Positions 15,238-23,629 of a DNA stretch of 24,868 nucleotides are shown here, piece after piece (the stretch's first letter is position 1; each line of letters opens with the position of its first letter). Location of the stretch: positions 1-24,868 of the forward strand of contig PQCO01000174.1 of the NCBI GenBank assembly GCA_003062345.1. Direction: 5' to 3'. Position numbers and translations under genes: made by a program. The stretch comes from Sedimenticola_A endophacoides (GTDB taxonomy: Bacteria; Pseudomonadota; Gammaproteobacteria; Chromatiales; Chromatiaceae). The notes under the pieces were generated by a model. It worked only from the letters and a program-made list of their open reading frames with translations, did no database searches and was not told the origin of the DNA.

Positions 15238-15960
15238 ATGAATCTGATCTTGCTGCAAGAGAGCGATTTCATTGCCGAAGACCGGGTGCGGCTGGAGGGG
15301 CGGCGCTGGCGTCACATCACAGAGGTGCACCGGGCCGCTCCCGGTCAGTCACTGCGGGTGGGTCTGCTCGGCGGGGCGATGGGCACGGGGGAGGTAGAGG
15401 CGCGGGGAGAGCAGTGGCTTGAGCTGCGGGTGTGGCTCGATACGCCGCCGCCACTGCCTTTGCCGCTGACGCTGGTGATGGCCCTGCCCCGGCCGAAGAT
15501 GCTCAGGCGCTGTCTCGGCATGGTCGCCGAGATGGGGATTCCGGAACTCTATCTGATCAACAGCGCGCGGGTGGAGAAGAGCTTCTGGCAGAGCCCCTGG
15601 CTGGAGCCGCAGCGGCTGATCCACTGTCTGACGCCGGGGCTGGAGCAGGCCCGGGACACCCGCTTGCCCCGGGTTCATCTGCGCCGGCGCTTCCGGCCCT
15701 TCGTCGAGGACGAACTGCCCGGACTGCTGGCGCACAGGCGCGGCCTGGTCGCCCACCCCGGGGGGGTGCCCCTGGGGGCGGATACCCTGGGCACGCCGAT
15801 CAGCGCGCCGTCGCTGCTGTGCATCGGACCGGAAGGGGGGTTCATTCCGTACGAGGTGCAGCGGCTGGTCGAGGCGGGCTGCTCGACCCTGGATCTGGGG
15901 GGGCGGATCTACCGGGTGGAAACGGCTCTGCCGCTGCTGATCGGGCGGCTGTTCGTGTGA
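15238..15960 (+). CDS. rsmE: 16S rRNA (uracil-1498-N3)-methyltransferase
   Basis: The 240-residue protein is an RsmE-type SPOUT (trefoil knot) methyltransferase that methylates U1498 of 16S rRNA. The N-terminal PUA-like part includes HITEVHRAAPGQ. The knot motifs are IGPEGGF (196-202) and LGGRIYRVETA (220-230), which bind S-adenosylmethionine. Length fits the family (about 243). The ribosome binding site is weak (GCCGGG). It ends just before a strong bidirectional terminator shared with soxZ. Confidence 0.94.
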   Translation: MNLILLQESDFIAEDRVRLEGRRWRHITEVHRAAPGQSLRVGLLGGAMGTGEVEARGEQWLELRVWLDTPPPLPLPLTLVMALPRPKMLRRCLGMVAEMGIPELYLINSARVEKSFWQSPWLEPQRLIHCLTPGLEQARDTRLPRVHLRRRFRPFVEDELPGLLAHRRGLVAHPGGVPLGADTLGTPISAPSLLCIGPEGGFIPYEVQRLVEAGCSTLDLGGRIYRVETALPLLIGRLFV

Positions 15961-15983
15961 TGGTCCGTCCCCGGCCCGCATAA

Positions 15984-16015
15984 AAAACCCGCGGCCGGCG
16001 AGGGCCGCGGGTTTT
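15984..16015. terminator. bidirectional Rho-independent terminator
   Basis: A 13-bp perfect stem AAAACCCGCGGCC/GGCCGCGGGTTTT with a 6-base loop lies between the convergent rsmE and soxZ genes. Each strand ends in a short T-run, so it can end transcription from both sides. Confidence 0.92.
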
Positions 16016-16038
16016 CGGTGTCACCGCTTGGAGAGCGG

Positions 16039-16353
16039 TCAGCCTACCTTGATATCGGCCTTTTCGCTCTCACCCTTGTTGTCCACCCAGGCCAGGCTCA
16101 TGACATCGCCCTTGGCGCCCTTGAACTTGAACGAGAGGTAGGGGTTCTTGGAGATGCCGCCGCTCCACTGGGCGCTCATCACGTTGGTGCCGTTGACCTC
16201 GCAGTTCACCTCCTGGATGTAGTGCGCGGGAATCAGCTCGCCGGTCTTGCTGTCCTTGCGGGTGCCGGTCTCCATGGGGTGGGTCATCAGACACTTGACG
16301 GTGACCTCACCGCCCTTCTCTTTGGCCCGTACTTTGATCGATTTCTTCGCCAT
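16039..16353 (-). CDS. soxZ: thiosulfate oxidation carrier complex protein SoxZ
   Basis: The 104-residue protein is SoxZ, partner of SoxY in the periplasmic thiosulfate-oxidising Sox system. The family block VKCLMTHPMETGTRKD and the repeated IPAHYIQEV and NPYLSFKFKGAKGD segments are clear. It has no own signal peptide, as usual, because it is exported with SoxY. GAGGT lies nine bases before the ATG. It follows soxY by 52 bp. Confidence 0.97.
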   Translation of the reverse strand: MAKKSIKVRAKEKGGEVTVKCLMTHPMETGTRKDSKTGELIPAHYIQEVNCEVNGTNVMSAQWSGGISKNPYLSFKFKGAKGDVMSLAWVDNKGESEKADIKVG

Positions 16354-16405
16354 TGCTCATGTACCTCGAATTCTGTTTTCGTTGCTGCCGGTCGCGTCGC
16401 GGGGC

Positions 16406-16882
16406 TTATCCGCCGCAGCCGCCGACGGTGACCTTGACCTCTTTGCGGGCGCTGTAGAGCTTGCCCCCGGCCTTGACCACGGCGATCACATCACTGGTCT
16501 TGCCCATCTTGATGCGTGTGGAGACGAAACCGGTGGCCGCCTCGCCCAGGTTGAAATTGGCAACCAGGGGGGTGGGGTTGTTGGAGGCGACGATGGCGAT
16601 GGCTTCGATGCCGGTGAGATCGGAAGAGACGGTGATCGGCACCACGGCGCCGTTCTCGGCGATGTCGGGGGCCTTGATATTGACCTCGGCGCTGTCGGTG
16701 AGCACGTTGGTGCCGTGCAGGTTGGTCAGGGCCTCTTCGGTCTTCTTCGCCTTGAAGGCGCTTTCCGGCCAGGCGGCGAGCACGGCCTTCGGGGTCAGCA
16801 GTCCGGCGCCCACGGCTACACCCAGGGCACTGGCGGCGAGGGAGCCTTTCAGCAAGGTCCGGCGTTTCATATCTATCTGCAT
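16406..16882 (-). CDS. soxY: thiosulfate oxidation carrier protein SoxY
   Basis: The 158-residue protein is SoxY, which carries the sulfur substrate on the cysteine of its swinging C-terminal arm. That arm is present as GGCGG at residues 154-158. The N-terminus has a twin-arginine signal (KRRTLLKG, then a hydrophobic stretch to LAA near 36) for folded export with SoxZ. I chose the first ATG because GGAG lies ten bases upstream; the ATG four codons later has no good site. No soxB, soxXA or soxCD gene is nearby, as in many purple and symbiotic sulfur oxidisers where soxYZ stands alone. Confidence 0.97.
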   Translation of the reverse strand: MQIDMKRRTLLKGSLAASALGVAVGAGLLTPKAVLAAWPESAFKAKKTEEALTNLHGTNVLTDSAEVNIKAPDIAENGAVVPITVSSDLTGIEAIAIVASNNPTPLVANFNLGEAATGFVSTRIKMGKTSDVIAVVKAGGKLYSARKEVKVTVGGCGG

Positions 16883-17204
16883 CTTGATATCTCCATTTAC
16901 ATCCTGGTGGTTCCTGCCGATGATGAACCACTACTTCGGGTCGATGGTATTCGAAAAGGGGAGTCGCCGCCTTGATACAGGCAGAAGCTCTTGCGCGCCT
17001 TGATACGAACTACCTCCAAGTTAAGAACCGGGAGCATACCGGGGGACATCCTGTTGTTATCGCCGTCCGCGGTACGAAACGGCCTGTCCTCTCTTGCGTC
17101 GCAGCAATCGCCGCAGCTCCACAGTCACTGCTCTAGCATACCTTAAGGGTTTGCTCCGTGATAGGGGGAAATTCCCGCCGCTCCCTCCTATCGACCCCGT
17201 GGGG
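16883..17204. promoter_or_regulatory. soxYZ upstream region with paired repeats
   Basis: This 322-bp gap holds no gene. CGCCTTGATAC occurs twice in the same orientation at 16968-16978 and 16996-17006, starts 28 bp apart. An inverted pair GTGGTTC/GAACCAC lies at 16907-16913 and 16925-16931. Both are well placed upstream of soxY to be regulator sites or a leader hairpin. Promoter hexamers are not clear. Confidence 0.4.
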
Positions 17205-18701
17205 TCACTTTTGTTCCCGGCTCTTGAGTTCCTCCCGCTCCTGCTTGAACTGCTTCAGACGGGCGGTCAGTCGGGCGCTCTGGTGGTAGGGCAGTTGGCG
17301 GTCGCGCAGGGCGATCTCAAGCTGCTGGATGGCCGGTTCAAGGTCACCGGAGTAGTAGTGGTACTCGGCCAGATACTGGTGACCGAGGGCCTTGTCTCCG
17401 GTCTCGCCCGCCGCCCGGGCCAGGCGGGCGTGCATCTGGGTCTCCCCGGGGTAGACCGGCAGCTGCTGCTCCAGCAGGGCCAGGGCCTCGCCCGCTGCGC
17501 CCGCCTCCAGAAGTGCGTCGGCGAGGTAGAGGGTGAGGGGGTAGTTGCCGGGGTAGAGCCGCATCGCCCGGCGCAGCTGCTCGATCCCTGCCGCGCCCTC
17601 GCCGTCGAGGGCCAGCAGCCGGGCGTGGGCGACGATGTAGTGGATCTGCTCGGGGCGTGCGCCCAGCAGTGCCTCCAGCACCGGCCGCGCCTCGGCGTAG
17701 CGGCGCTCTTCGATCAGCGCCAGGGCGTGACCGTACTGTTGAGCCTCCCGGTTGCGGTAACGCTTCTCTCTCAGGCTGGAGGCGAAATAGTCGACGGCCT
17801 GGCGGGGGTTCTCGATCTGGCGCAGTTTCAGGATCGCCTTCACTAGATGGTATTCGAGACTCTCCGGGCGTTGCCGGTAGGGGTGGTCCTCGGCCCGGCC
17901 GAAGGCGTCGGCGATGCGGTCGGTGGTGACCGGGTGGGTACTGAGAAACTCAGGGAGCTTGCCGGAGCGGTAGAGGCGGGTCGCCTTGCCCATGCGGTCG
18001 AAAAAGACCGCCATCGCCGAGGGATCGAAGTCGGCGCCGGAGAGGATGGCGATGCCGACGCTGTCGGCCTCCTGCTCGTTACTGCGTGTGAAATTGATCT
18101 GGTGCTGGATCTGGGCCGCCTGGGCCCCCTGTGCCACGAACAGGCCCGCCTCGGGGTTGTTGGTGGCGGCGCCGACGACTACGGCGGCCAGGATCATCGC
18201 CGCCGTGGGCATGTTCAGGCGGTTGACCGAGTCGAAGGTGCGCGCCAGGTGGTTCTGAGTGACGTGGGCGATTTCGTGGGCCAGCACCGAGGCGAGTTCG
18301 CTCTCGGTCTCGGTGGTGGCGATCAGCCCGGTGTAGGTGCCGATGTTGCCGGCCGGACCGGCAAAGGCGTTGATCTGGGGGTCGTCCACCAGAAAAAAGT
18401 GGAAGCTGCCCGTGACGTGGGGGCTGCTCTGGATCAGACGGCTGCCGAGGGATTGGATATAGGCGGTGAGCAGGGGATCCTTCTCCACCTTCATGCTCTT
18501 GTGGACCGAACGCATGAAGGCCTGGCCTAGGCGTTGCTCCTGGGCCGGGGTGAAGAGACTGCCCGAGGGGTCGCCGATATCCGGCAGGCCGAGGTCAAGC
18601 CCCTGTCCGTGGACCAGGGCGGTGACGGTCAGCAGGATGGCCGCGAGCAGGCTCCGTGGGGTGTGTGGCTGGTTTCGTGAGCGGTATTCGGACATGGGCA
18701 T
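17205..18701 (-). CDS. M48 family metalloprotease with TPR domain, BepA-like
   Basis: The 498-residue protein has a signal peptide (SLLAAILLTVTALVHGQG, about 17-34), a peptidase M48 domain with zinc motif HEIAH (142-146) and the downstream EQEAD motif (209-213), and a C-terminal TPR region (about 300-490). This is the layout of BepA/YfgC, a periplasmic protease and chaperone that helps outer-membrane protein assembly at the BAM complex and LPS transport (LptD). E. coli BepA has 487 residues. It stands alone between soxY and the VWA/MoxR module. Assignment to BepA itself rather than another M48-TPR protein is likely but not certain. Confidence 0.9.
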   Translation of the reverse strand: MPMSEYRSRNQPHTPRSLLAAILLTVTALVHGQGLDLGLPDIGDPSGSLFTPAQEQRLGQAFMRSVHKSMKVEKDPLLTAYIQSLGSRLIQSSPHVTGSFHFFLVDDPQINAFAGPAGNIGTYTGLIATTETESELASVLAHEIAHVTQNHLARTFDSVNRLNMPTAAMILAAVVVGAATNNPEAGLFVAQGAQAAQIQHQINFTRSNEQEADSVGIAILSGADFDPSAMAVFFDRMGKATRLYRSGKLPEFLSTHPVTTDRIADAFGRAEDHPYRQRPESLEYHLVKAILKLRQIENPRQAVDYFASSLREKRYRNREAQQYGHALALIEERRYAEARPVLEALLGARPEQIHYIVAHARLLALDGEGAAGIEQLRRAMRLYPGNYPLTLYLADALLEAGAAGEALALLEQQLPVYPGETQMHARLARAAGETGDKALGHQYLAEYHYYSGDLEPAIQQLEIALRDRQLPYHQSARLTARLKQFKQEREELKSREQK

Positions 18702-18898
18702 AGTGACCCGGGTGGTTGTGAAAGGTTCCGCGAACTCCGGTTGGGGCGGGCGCGGTGGTTGGCCATGCAGGGCCGTTGAGCCGCGCCGCTCACCAGGCGA
18801 TGCCCTGTATCTTCCCGGTTTTCCGGATCCTGGTGCGCGATGCGGCCTACGGTAGCAAATGTGGCGGCCCGGGGGTAGGGGCGCGCCGTGCTGGGGGT

Positions 18899-20125
18899 TC
18901 AGTTGAGCTGGATGCGCTGTCCCCAGGGAACCGGCTGCTTGCCCTTGATCAGCCAGAGTACGGGGTAGCCGGGGGGGGTTGTGGGAAAGGCCCCTTCGCC
19001 ATCGGTGAAGTAGACCAGCGTGGCCGGGCGCATGCCCTGGCGTTCGATCCAGTCGAACACCGGTATGAAGCTGGTGCCGCCGCCGCCCTGGAGGGCTCCG
19101 GGCAGGACGATCTCCTCCCAGGGCTCGTATACCCAGGGGGCGCCATCGGCCAGCGCGGCGTCGCAGGCGAGGAGGGTGACCCGTGCCCGCAGCTGCCCCT
19201 TGAGGGCGTTGATCTCGGCGAGAAATTCGCCGAACTCACGCGCCTTGATCGAACCGCTGGTGTCGATGGCAACCACCAGGTCGATCTGGTGGCTGCGCAG
19301 GCTGGGCAGGATAAAGTGCCCCTCACGGCGCGAGGGGCGCATGTAGCTGTAGTCGTCCCGGGCGCTGGGTGAGAGGTAGTGGGCCAGCAGGTTGCGCCAG
19401 GGGAGTTGGGGCTGGAGCAGGTGGTCGATGATGCGTGCCAGGGAACCGCCGAGCTTGCCCGCCTGCATTGCCTGCTGGGCGGCCCCGGCCATGCGCTGTT
19501 GCCACTGGACGCTCAGGGTCTCGCGCTCGTCCGGAGTCAGAGGCTGGGGAGCGGGGGCACCCGCGCCGTCCGTGCGCCCCTGCTCCGGGGGGGTGGACTG
19601 GCCGTTTTGGGGCGGTGGCTCCCGGTCTCGCTTCAGATCCTGCCCGCTCCCCCCGGAGCCGCCCCCCTCGCTGTCGCGGTCGTAGGCGTGGGTGTCGAGG
19701 GTCTCCTTATCCTTGTGGTCCTCCAGGTAGGGGTAGATCTCCTCCGCCGTCATTTCGCGGAAGGTGTCGAGCATCAGTGACTGGGGCGGGGCCTTGAGTC
19801 CGTCTTCCACCAGCAGGGGGTTGATGGCGAAGTCGCAGGCCAGGTCCCAGAGGTGCTTCTGGCGATGCTGGCGGCGGGCAAAGTGCGACAGGGCGCAGTG
19901 CAGCGCCTCGTGGGCCAGCATGAACTGGGTCTCGTCCAGGGTCAGGGCGTCGATGTACTCCGGGTTGTAGTAGAACTTGCGCGCATCGGTTGCGGTGGTG
20001 CGGCACCACTGCGGGTCCGCCGCCTCCATCGGCAGACGCAGCACCAGGGCGCCGAGGAACGGCTTGTCCAGGATCAGTTTTGTGCGGGCCGCGGCCAGCT
20101 TGGTCTCTATGCGCTTCGGGTCCAT
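18899..20125 (-). CDS. VWA-like metallopeptidase domain protein (DUF2201 type)
   Basis: The 408-residue protein has two parts. The N-terminal part carries a zinc-peptidase-like motif HEALH (72-76) followed by WDLACDFAIN (93-102), as in the putative metallopeptidase domain of the DUF2201 family. A Gly/Pro/Gln-rich linker spans about 150-198. The C-terminal part is a VWA-like domain with metal motif DTSGS (288-292). It ends an apparent three-gene unit: the MoxR ATPase gene ends 21 bp before its start. Such pairs of MoxR ATPase and VWA protein usually act together in maturation of a metal-dependent or multi-subunit enzyme. The client here is unknown. Confidence 0.88.
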   Translation of the reverse strand: MDPKRIETKLAAARTKLILDKPFLGALVLRLPMEAADPQWCRTTATDARKFYYNPEYIDALTLDETQFMLAHEALHCALSHFARRQHRQKHLWDLACDFAINPLLVEDGLKAPPQSLMLDTFREMTAEEIYPYLEDHKDKETLDTHAYDRDSEGGGSGGSGQDLKRDREPPPQNGQSTPPEQGRTDGAGAPAPQPLTPDERETLSVQWQQRMAGAAQQAMQAGKLGGSLARIIDHLLQPQLPWRNLLAHYLSPSARDDYSYMRPSRREGHFILPSLRSHQIDLVVAIDTSGSIKAREFGEFLAEINALKGQLRARVTLLACDAALADGAPWVYEPWEEIVLPGALQGGGGTSFIPVFDWIERQGMRPATLVYFTDGEGAFPTTPPGYPVLWLIKGKQPVPWGQRIQLN

Positions 20126-20146
20126 GGGTGTCTGTCCGGGGCGCGG

Positions 20147-21190
20147 CTACTCGAACAGCATCACGTCGGAGACCGCCTGAGCCCATTGGGCGAACTGGGG
20201 TACATCGAACACGGCGGCGCCGATGGCGCGGTGCATGTCCGAGACCAGCATCACCCCCATCTCGCGCTGCGGGAAGCGTCCCGCATAGTCGAGGATGTGG
20301 CCGATCACCTGCGCTGCACCGTCCGTGTCGTGGGCGCGGATGGCGCGTCCGACCAGGGCGGCGGCCACCGCGTACTGAAGGTCGATCTCCTCGGGTACCG
20401 CCGCCGCCGCGCCGGTGACGATGGCATCCAGGTCGGGCATCTGGTCGAGACTGTTGACGAAGGCGTGCAGTTCGATGCCGGCGGCGGGGCCGACGCAGGC
20501 CTGGAGCGTCCCTTGCAGCAGCCGGGGCGTGTCGGCGAATTTCTGTAGGCCGCGATGGGCGAACTCCCAGGAGCGCGGCGAGGGGAAGGCGACCGGGTTG
20601 TGGGCCGGATCGAAATCGAACAGCAGCTCGGGGCGGAAGCGCAGAAAACCGATGATGCGCTCGTCGATGCCGTTGCGGTAGGCCCACATCACCCAGTCGT
20701 CGAGATGGGTCTCCACCTCGAAGTGAGAGAAACGGTTGGCCAGGGGCGCGGGCATGCTGTAGGTGACGCCCCGGTCACCCTGTCGGTTGCCGGCGGCGAA
20801 GATCGCCCAGCCGTCGGGTACCTGATAGTCACCCAGCTTGCGGTCCAGGATCAGCTGATAGGCGGCGGCGGAGACCGCCGGGGGGGCGGCGTTGATCTCG
20901 TCCAGAAACAGGATTCCGGCGGGGCCGTGCCGCGCGTTGTCGGGCAGCAGGGAGGGGATCGCCCACTCCACCCGGCCGTCGACCCGGAACGGAATGCCGC
21001 GCAGGTCGCTGGGCTCCATCTGCGAGAGGCGTATATCGATCACCGGCACCTCGTTGGATGCACCGATCTGGGCCACCATCTGGGATTTTCCGACCCCGGG
21101 CGGACCCCACAGCATCACCGGGGTGTGGTGGCCATGGCGCGTGCTGGCGAACTCGCGGTCCAAGACGATCATCAATTGGGTTGGGCGCAT
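20147..21190 (-). CDS. MoxR-type AAA+ ATPase
   Basis: The 347-residue protein is an AAA+ ATPase of the MoxR/AAA_5 group. Walker A is GPPGVGKS (29-36), Walker B ILFLDE (93-98) and sensor 1 AAGNR (132-136). I chose the ATG at 21190 (MRPTQLMIVLDREF) with AGGA nine bases upstream; a GTG at 21226 gives 12 more residues. It probably remodels or loads a partner together with the downstream VWA protein, using ATP. It lies between the 184-aa helical protein and the VWA gene with gaps of 67 bp (or 31 from the earlier start) and 21 bp. Confidence 0.92.
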   Translation of the reverse strand: MRPTQLMIVLDREFASTRHGHHTPVMLWGPPGVGKSQMVAQIGASNEVPVIDIRLSQMEPSDLRGIPFRVDGRVEWAIPSLLPDNARHGPAGILFLDEINAAPPAVSAAAYQLILDRKLGDYQVPDGWAIFAAGNRQGDRGVTYSMPAPLANRFSHFEVETHLDDWVMWAYRNGIDERIIGFLRFRPELLFDFDPAHNPVAFPSPRSWEFAHRGLQKFADTPRLLQGTLQACVGPAAGIELHAFVNSLDQMPDLDAIVTGAAAAVPEEIDLQYAVAAALVGRAIRAHDTDGAAQVIGHILDYAGRFPQREMGVMLVSDMHRAIGAAVFDVPQFAQWAQAVSDVMLFE

Positions 21191-21257
21191 GGGCTGGTTC
21201 CTGCTGTCTGGTTTCGAAACGCGCACGCCGTCTCCGGCGTCGCCTCCTCCGGTTCGG

Positions 21258-21812
21258 TCACATGAACAGATTGCGGACGATCCGCTGCATCTGTCTGAAC
21301 ACCTCCGGGCCGTCCAGGTCCATCACTTGGTCGATCACCCAGCGGTTCTCCTGGTCGCTGCCCATCACCTGCTGGATCTCGTAGCCGAGGTGGCGGTAGA
21401 AGGGGTAGCTGGGGCCCTCGTCGGTGAAGTTCAACTCCGCGTACTCCGCGCCGCGCTGATTGAAGCGCTCCACGAAGCGGCCCCGTTCATCCCCCTCTCC
21501 GAGGATCTCCCGGGCGTTGTCCTGAAGGTGCTCCGCCATCTTCAGCACGGCCGCGGTGACCAGGGTGCGGCGCTGCTCGTCGTCGAGCATGCCGCGCACC
21601 TGGCGCTCGGCGACCTGTGCCTGGAAGATCAGGTATTCGGCGATTACGTCGAGGCGCTGGCGGTCATCCTGATAGATGAAACGCTCGCCGTGGAGATGGA
21701 TCGCCTTGTCCAGGGCGATGCGCCATGCGTTGAAGGCGATCGCGCCGCCGATCTCCTCCAGGGAGCGTTCGGCCTCCTCTTTGTGCCATTGGCTTTTGAT
21801 GCGTAGGGCCAT
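21258..21812 (-). CDS. conserved helical protein of unknown function, first gene of the MoxR/VWA unit
   Basis: The 184-residue product has no signal peptide or membrane segment. It is charged and appears almost wholly helical (KEEAERSLEEIGGAIAF, DRQRLDVIAEYLIFQAQVAERQV). A more variable GPSYPFYRHLGYEIQQVMG segment lies near residues 134-152. I do not recognise a family. Its place just upstream of the MoxR ATPase, same strand, suggests an adaptor or a client of the ATPase/VWA pair. Confidence 0.8.
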   Translation of the reverse strand: MALRIKSQWHKEEAERSLEEIGGAIAFNAWRIALDKAIHLHGERFIYQDDRQRLDVIAEYLIFQAQVAERQVRGMLDDEQRRTLVTAAVLKMAEHLQDNAREILGEGDERGRFVERFNQRGAEYAELNFTDEGPSYPFYRHLGYEIQQVMGSDQENRWVIDQVMDLDGPEVFRQMQRIVRNLFM

Positions 21813-22120
21813 GAATTTACCGTCTCTGCTCTGTGGTTGGGGTATGCTCGGTATGTACTACCGTTCAATTACATAGTATTTTACTCGGATATGGTGGTGC
21901 TTTGGAAGAGGGCGGGTGTGGAAATCTCACCCGGATCCGGGATCTCCCGGCGGTCCGTGTGGCGGGCGCTTCCGTAAGCGCCGGATTGTCCTGGGAAAAC
22001 CCGCTCCGGCCCTCCGTGTCGGGGAGATCCGGCGGGGGGCTGCGCGGGGTTTCCCATTGGTATCGAACAGCCGCCGTCCGCCGCACGGACGGGCGGGGTG
22101 TGAACAGGCGTGGTGGTGTC
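21813..22120. promoter_or_regulatory. divergent promoter region with stem-loop
   Basis: This 308-bp gap lies between the leftward MoxR unit and the rightward Sfum_1244-like gene. An AT-rich stretch (about 21858-21890, with TAGTATTTTAC) is the likely promoter zone for one or both. A GC-rich stem-loop at 22071-22096 (CCGCCGTCCG against CGGACGG-G-CGG with one bulge) lies just upstream of the start region and could affect translation. No gene is seen. Confidence 0.4.
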
Positions 22121-23167
22121 GTGGAAGAGAAACAGCTGACCCTGCTCCGGGAGCAGGTGCAATACAACTGCCATGTCGCGGATGCGCGCCACGGTGGTGA
22201 TTACGGCCTCTGTACCTATCTGCTGCGGATGCGCGAGTACTATCGCTGGGAGTGCGGGCTGGGCTTTGCCGAGGTTCCGCCCCGCGAGCGGGTGGCGGAG
22301 TGGATCGAACGGCGCGAGGCGCTCTGGGATGGGCTGGATGCGGCCGAATTCGCCCCTCTGACACTGGCGGGGGAGCGGTTCGACCCCTTTGACTCCGCCG
22401 CGATCAATCACCACCTGGTGCCAGGGGGGCTGGTTTACAGCGGAGGGCTGGGCAGCGCCGGCAAGCCCCACTTCTTCCTGGGCCGGCTGGAGCGGCAAGA
22501 GGTGCTGGGTGGGCACACGCTGTTCGTCTCGGGGCGCGAGCTGGCCCGCGATCTCGCCGCCCCGCCGGCCATGACCCTGGAGGGGGATATCTTCGTGCGG
22601 CGCGAGTCGTTGCGGCGCATGCTCTGGGAGAAGCTGGAGAGCTGGCGTTGGCAGCGCCCCGACAACGCCCTGGGGCGCGCCTTCTCCAGCTACGCCTTCG
22701 ACAGCGATACCGAGGCGGCACTGGATGCGATGGCGGAGAATGAGATCGATCTGTTGATCCTGCACGAGCAGGGGGAGTGCGCCGCCGGCGGCTACCTCGG
22801 CGACCGGCAGTGGCAGGCGATGCTCAGCGACTTCGCCTTCACCCCCGCGGAGTTGGTGGCGCGCGCGGTGCGCGATCATCTGGCCGATTGCCTCTCGACC
22901 CTGCCGGCGCTGCTACGCCGCGATCCCGCCTCTCTGCACTTCTACATCGGCAGCCTCGCGGGAATGCGCAAGGAGCTGTTTCCCGGCCTGCAGGCCGCCT
23001 ACCGCCTGTGGCATGAGCGGGGCGATGCCAGCGCGCTGGCCTGCCTGGCGCAGGAGGGTGGGGCGCACTGGCGCCGGCTCGCCGAGCGGATCATGGCCCT
23101 GCACGGTGCGCATGGCGCCGCAGCCGCCGGGCAGGTGATGCGGCTGGCTGAGGCGGGGCACCTGTAA
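22121..23167 (+). CDS. conserved protein, Sfum_1244-like
   Basis: The 348-residue product starts VEEKQLTLLREQVQYNCHVADARHGGDYGLCTYLLRM. That opening, a cysteine/histidine-bearing helix followed by YLLRMREYYRWE, matches my memory of the Sfum_1244 family of uncharacterised proteins found in sulfur and sulfate bacteria. It has no signal peptide or membrane segment. A histidine-rich pattern (NHHLVPGG, LHEQGECAAGG) could bind metal, but that is speculation. I chose the GTG at 22121; GTG at 22100 is an alternative, and the frame is open to 21833 without coding character. It stands alone and nothing nearby suggests its job. Confidence 0.75.
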   Translation: MEEKQLTLLREQVQYNCHVADARHGGDYGLCTYLLRMREYYRWECGLGFAEVPPRERVAEWIERREALWDGLDAAEFAPLTLAGERFDPFDSAAINHHLVPGGLVYSGGLGSAGKPHFFLGRLERQEVLGGHTLFVSGRELARDLAAPPAMTLEGDIFVRRESLRRMLWEKLESWRWQRPDNALGRAFSSYAFDSDTEAALDAMAENEIDLLILHEQGECAAGGYLGDRQWQAMLSDFAFTPAELVARAVRDHLADCLSTLPALLRRDPASLHFYIGSLAGMRKELFPGLQAAYRLWHERGDASALACLAQEGGAHWRRLAERIMALHGAHGAAAAGQVMRLAEAGHL

Positions 23168-23588
23168 GCCGCAGCGCTCTCTGCGATAGTGTCCTGGCCA
23201 GATCGCCCGGGTTACGAAACCCTGTTATCGGGGAGCTGCCTTCTGTTTGGTCCCGCTGCGTGTACGACCTGATCGGTCGTCCCATCCGTGAGGTTTCCCC
23301 CGTCCGGAGTGACCTCGTGCCTCGACGAGTATGGGCGAATGGTGGGTGTTGAATTTGACACTGCGGCGAGTGGAATGGGTAAACCGTGTAATAGGATCGA
23401 CCGTGCCCGCAGCTGCTATGTCAGTGTGTGGGTGACCATGATTGCTGTTGGATCCTTCAAAGGGTGGATGTCCATGTCTTTACAGTTGGATCCTTCAAAG
23501 GGTGGATGTCCATGTCTTTGATGATGTCTTTGATGTCTTTGTTGGCGATCAATAGCCGGTAACCAACCGGCTGTTGCCCCAATCCAGC
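23168..23588. other. gene-free region before tRNA-Val terminator
   Basis: This 421-bp stretch has no convincing gene. Its base composition is lower in GC than the neighbours. It contains a 38-bp tandem repeat listed separately. A plus-strand frame at 23288-23521 runs through the repeat and has no coding character. Confidence 0.5.
23447..23545 (+). repeat. two 38-bp tandem units followed by short degenerate ATGTCTTTG units
   Basis: Units begin at 23447 and 23485 (GTTGGATCCTTCAAAGGGTG and onward) and are identical over about 35 bases. They are followed by three partial ATGTCTTTG repeats to about 23545. Each unit holds the short palindromes GGATCC and TGGATGTCCA. The array lies between the Sfum_1244-like gene and the tRNA terminator. 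Slippage or a decayed mobile element could explain it. Confidence 0.85.
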
Positions 23589-23589
23589 A

Positions 23590-23621
23590 AAAAAGGGTTA
23601 CCAATTTCTTGGTAACCCTTT
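23590..23621 (-). terminator. Rho-independent terminator of tRNA-Val
   Basis: An 11-bp perfect stem AAAGGGTTACC/GGTAACCCTTT with an 8-base loop lies directly downstream of the tRNA on the minus strand. In that direction it is followed by a T-run (TTTTTT), so it is a classical terminator. Confidence 0.9.
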
Positions 23622-23629
23622 GATTAGAT

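Noticed and set aside
23288..23521. 77-codon plus-strand frame
   Set aside because: It reads through the tandem repeat, shows no domain or signal, and has no convincing ribosome binding site.
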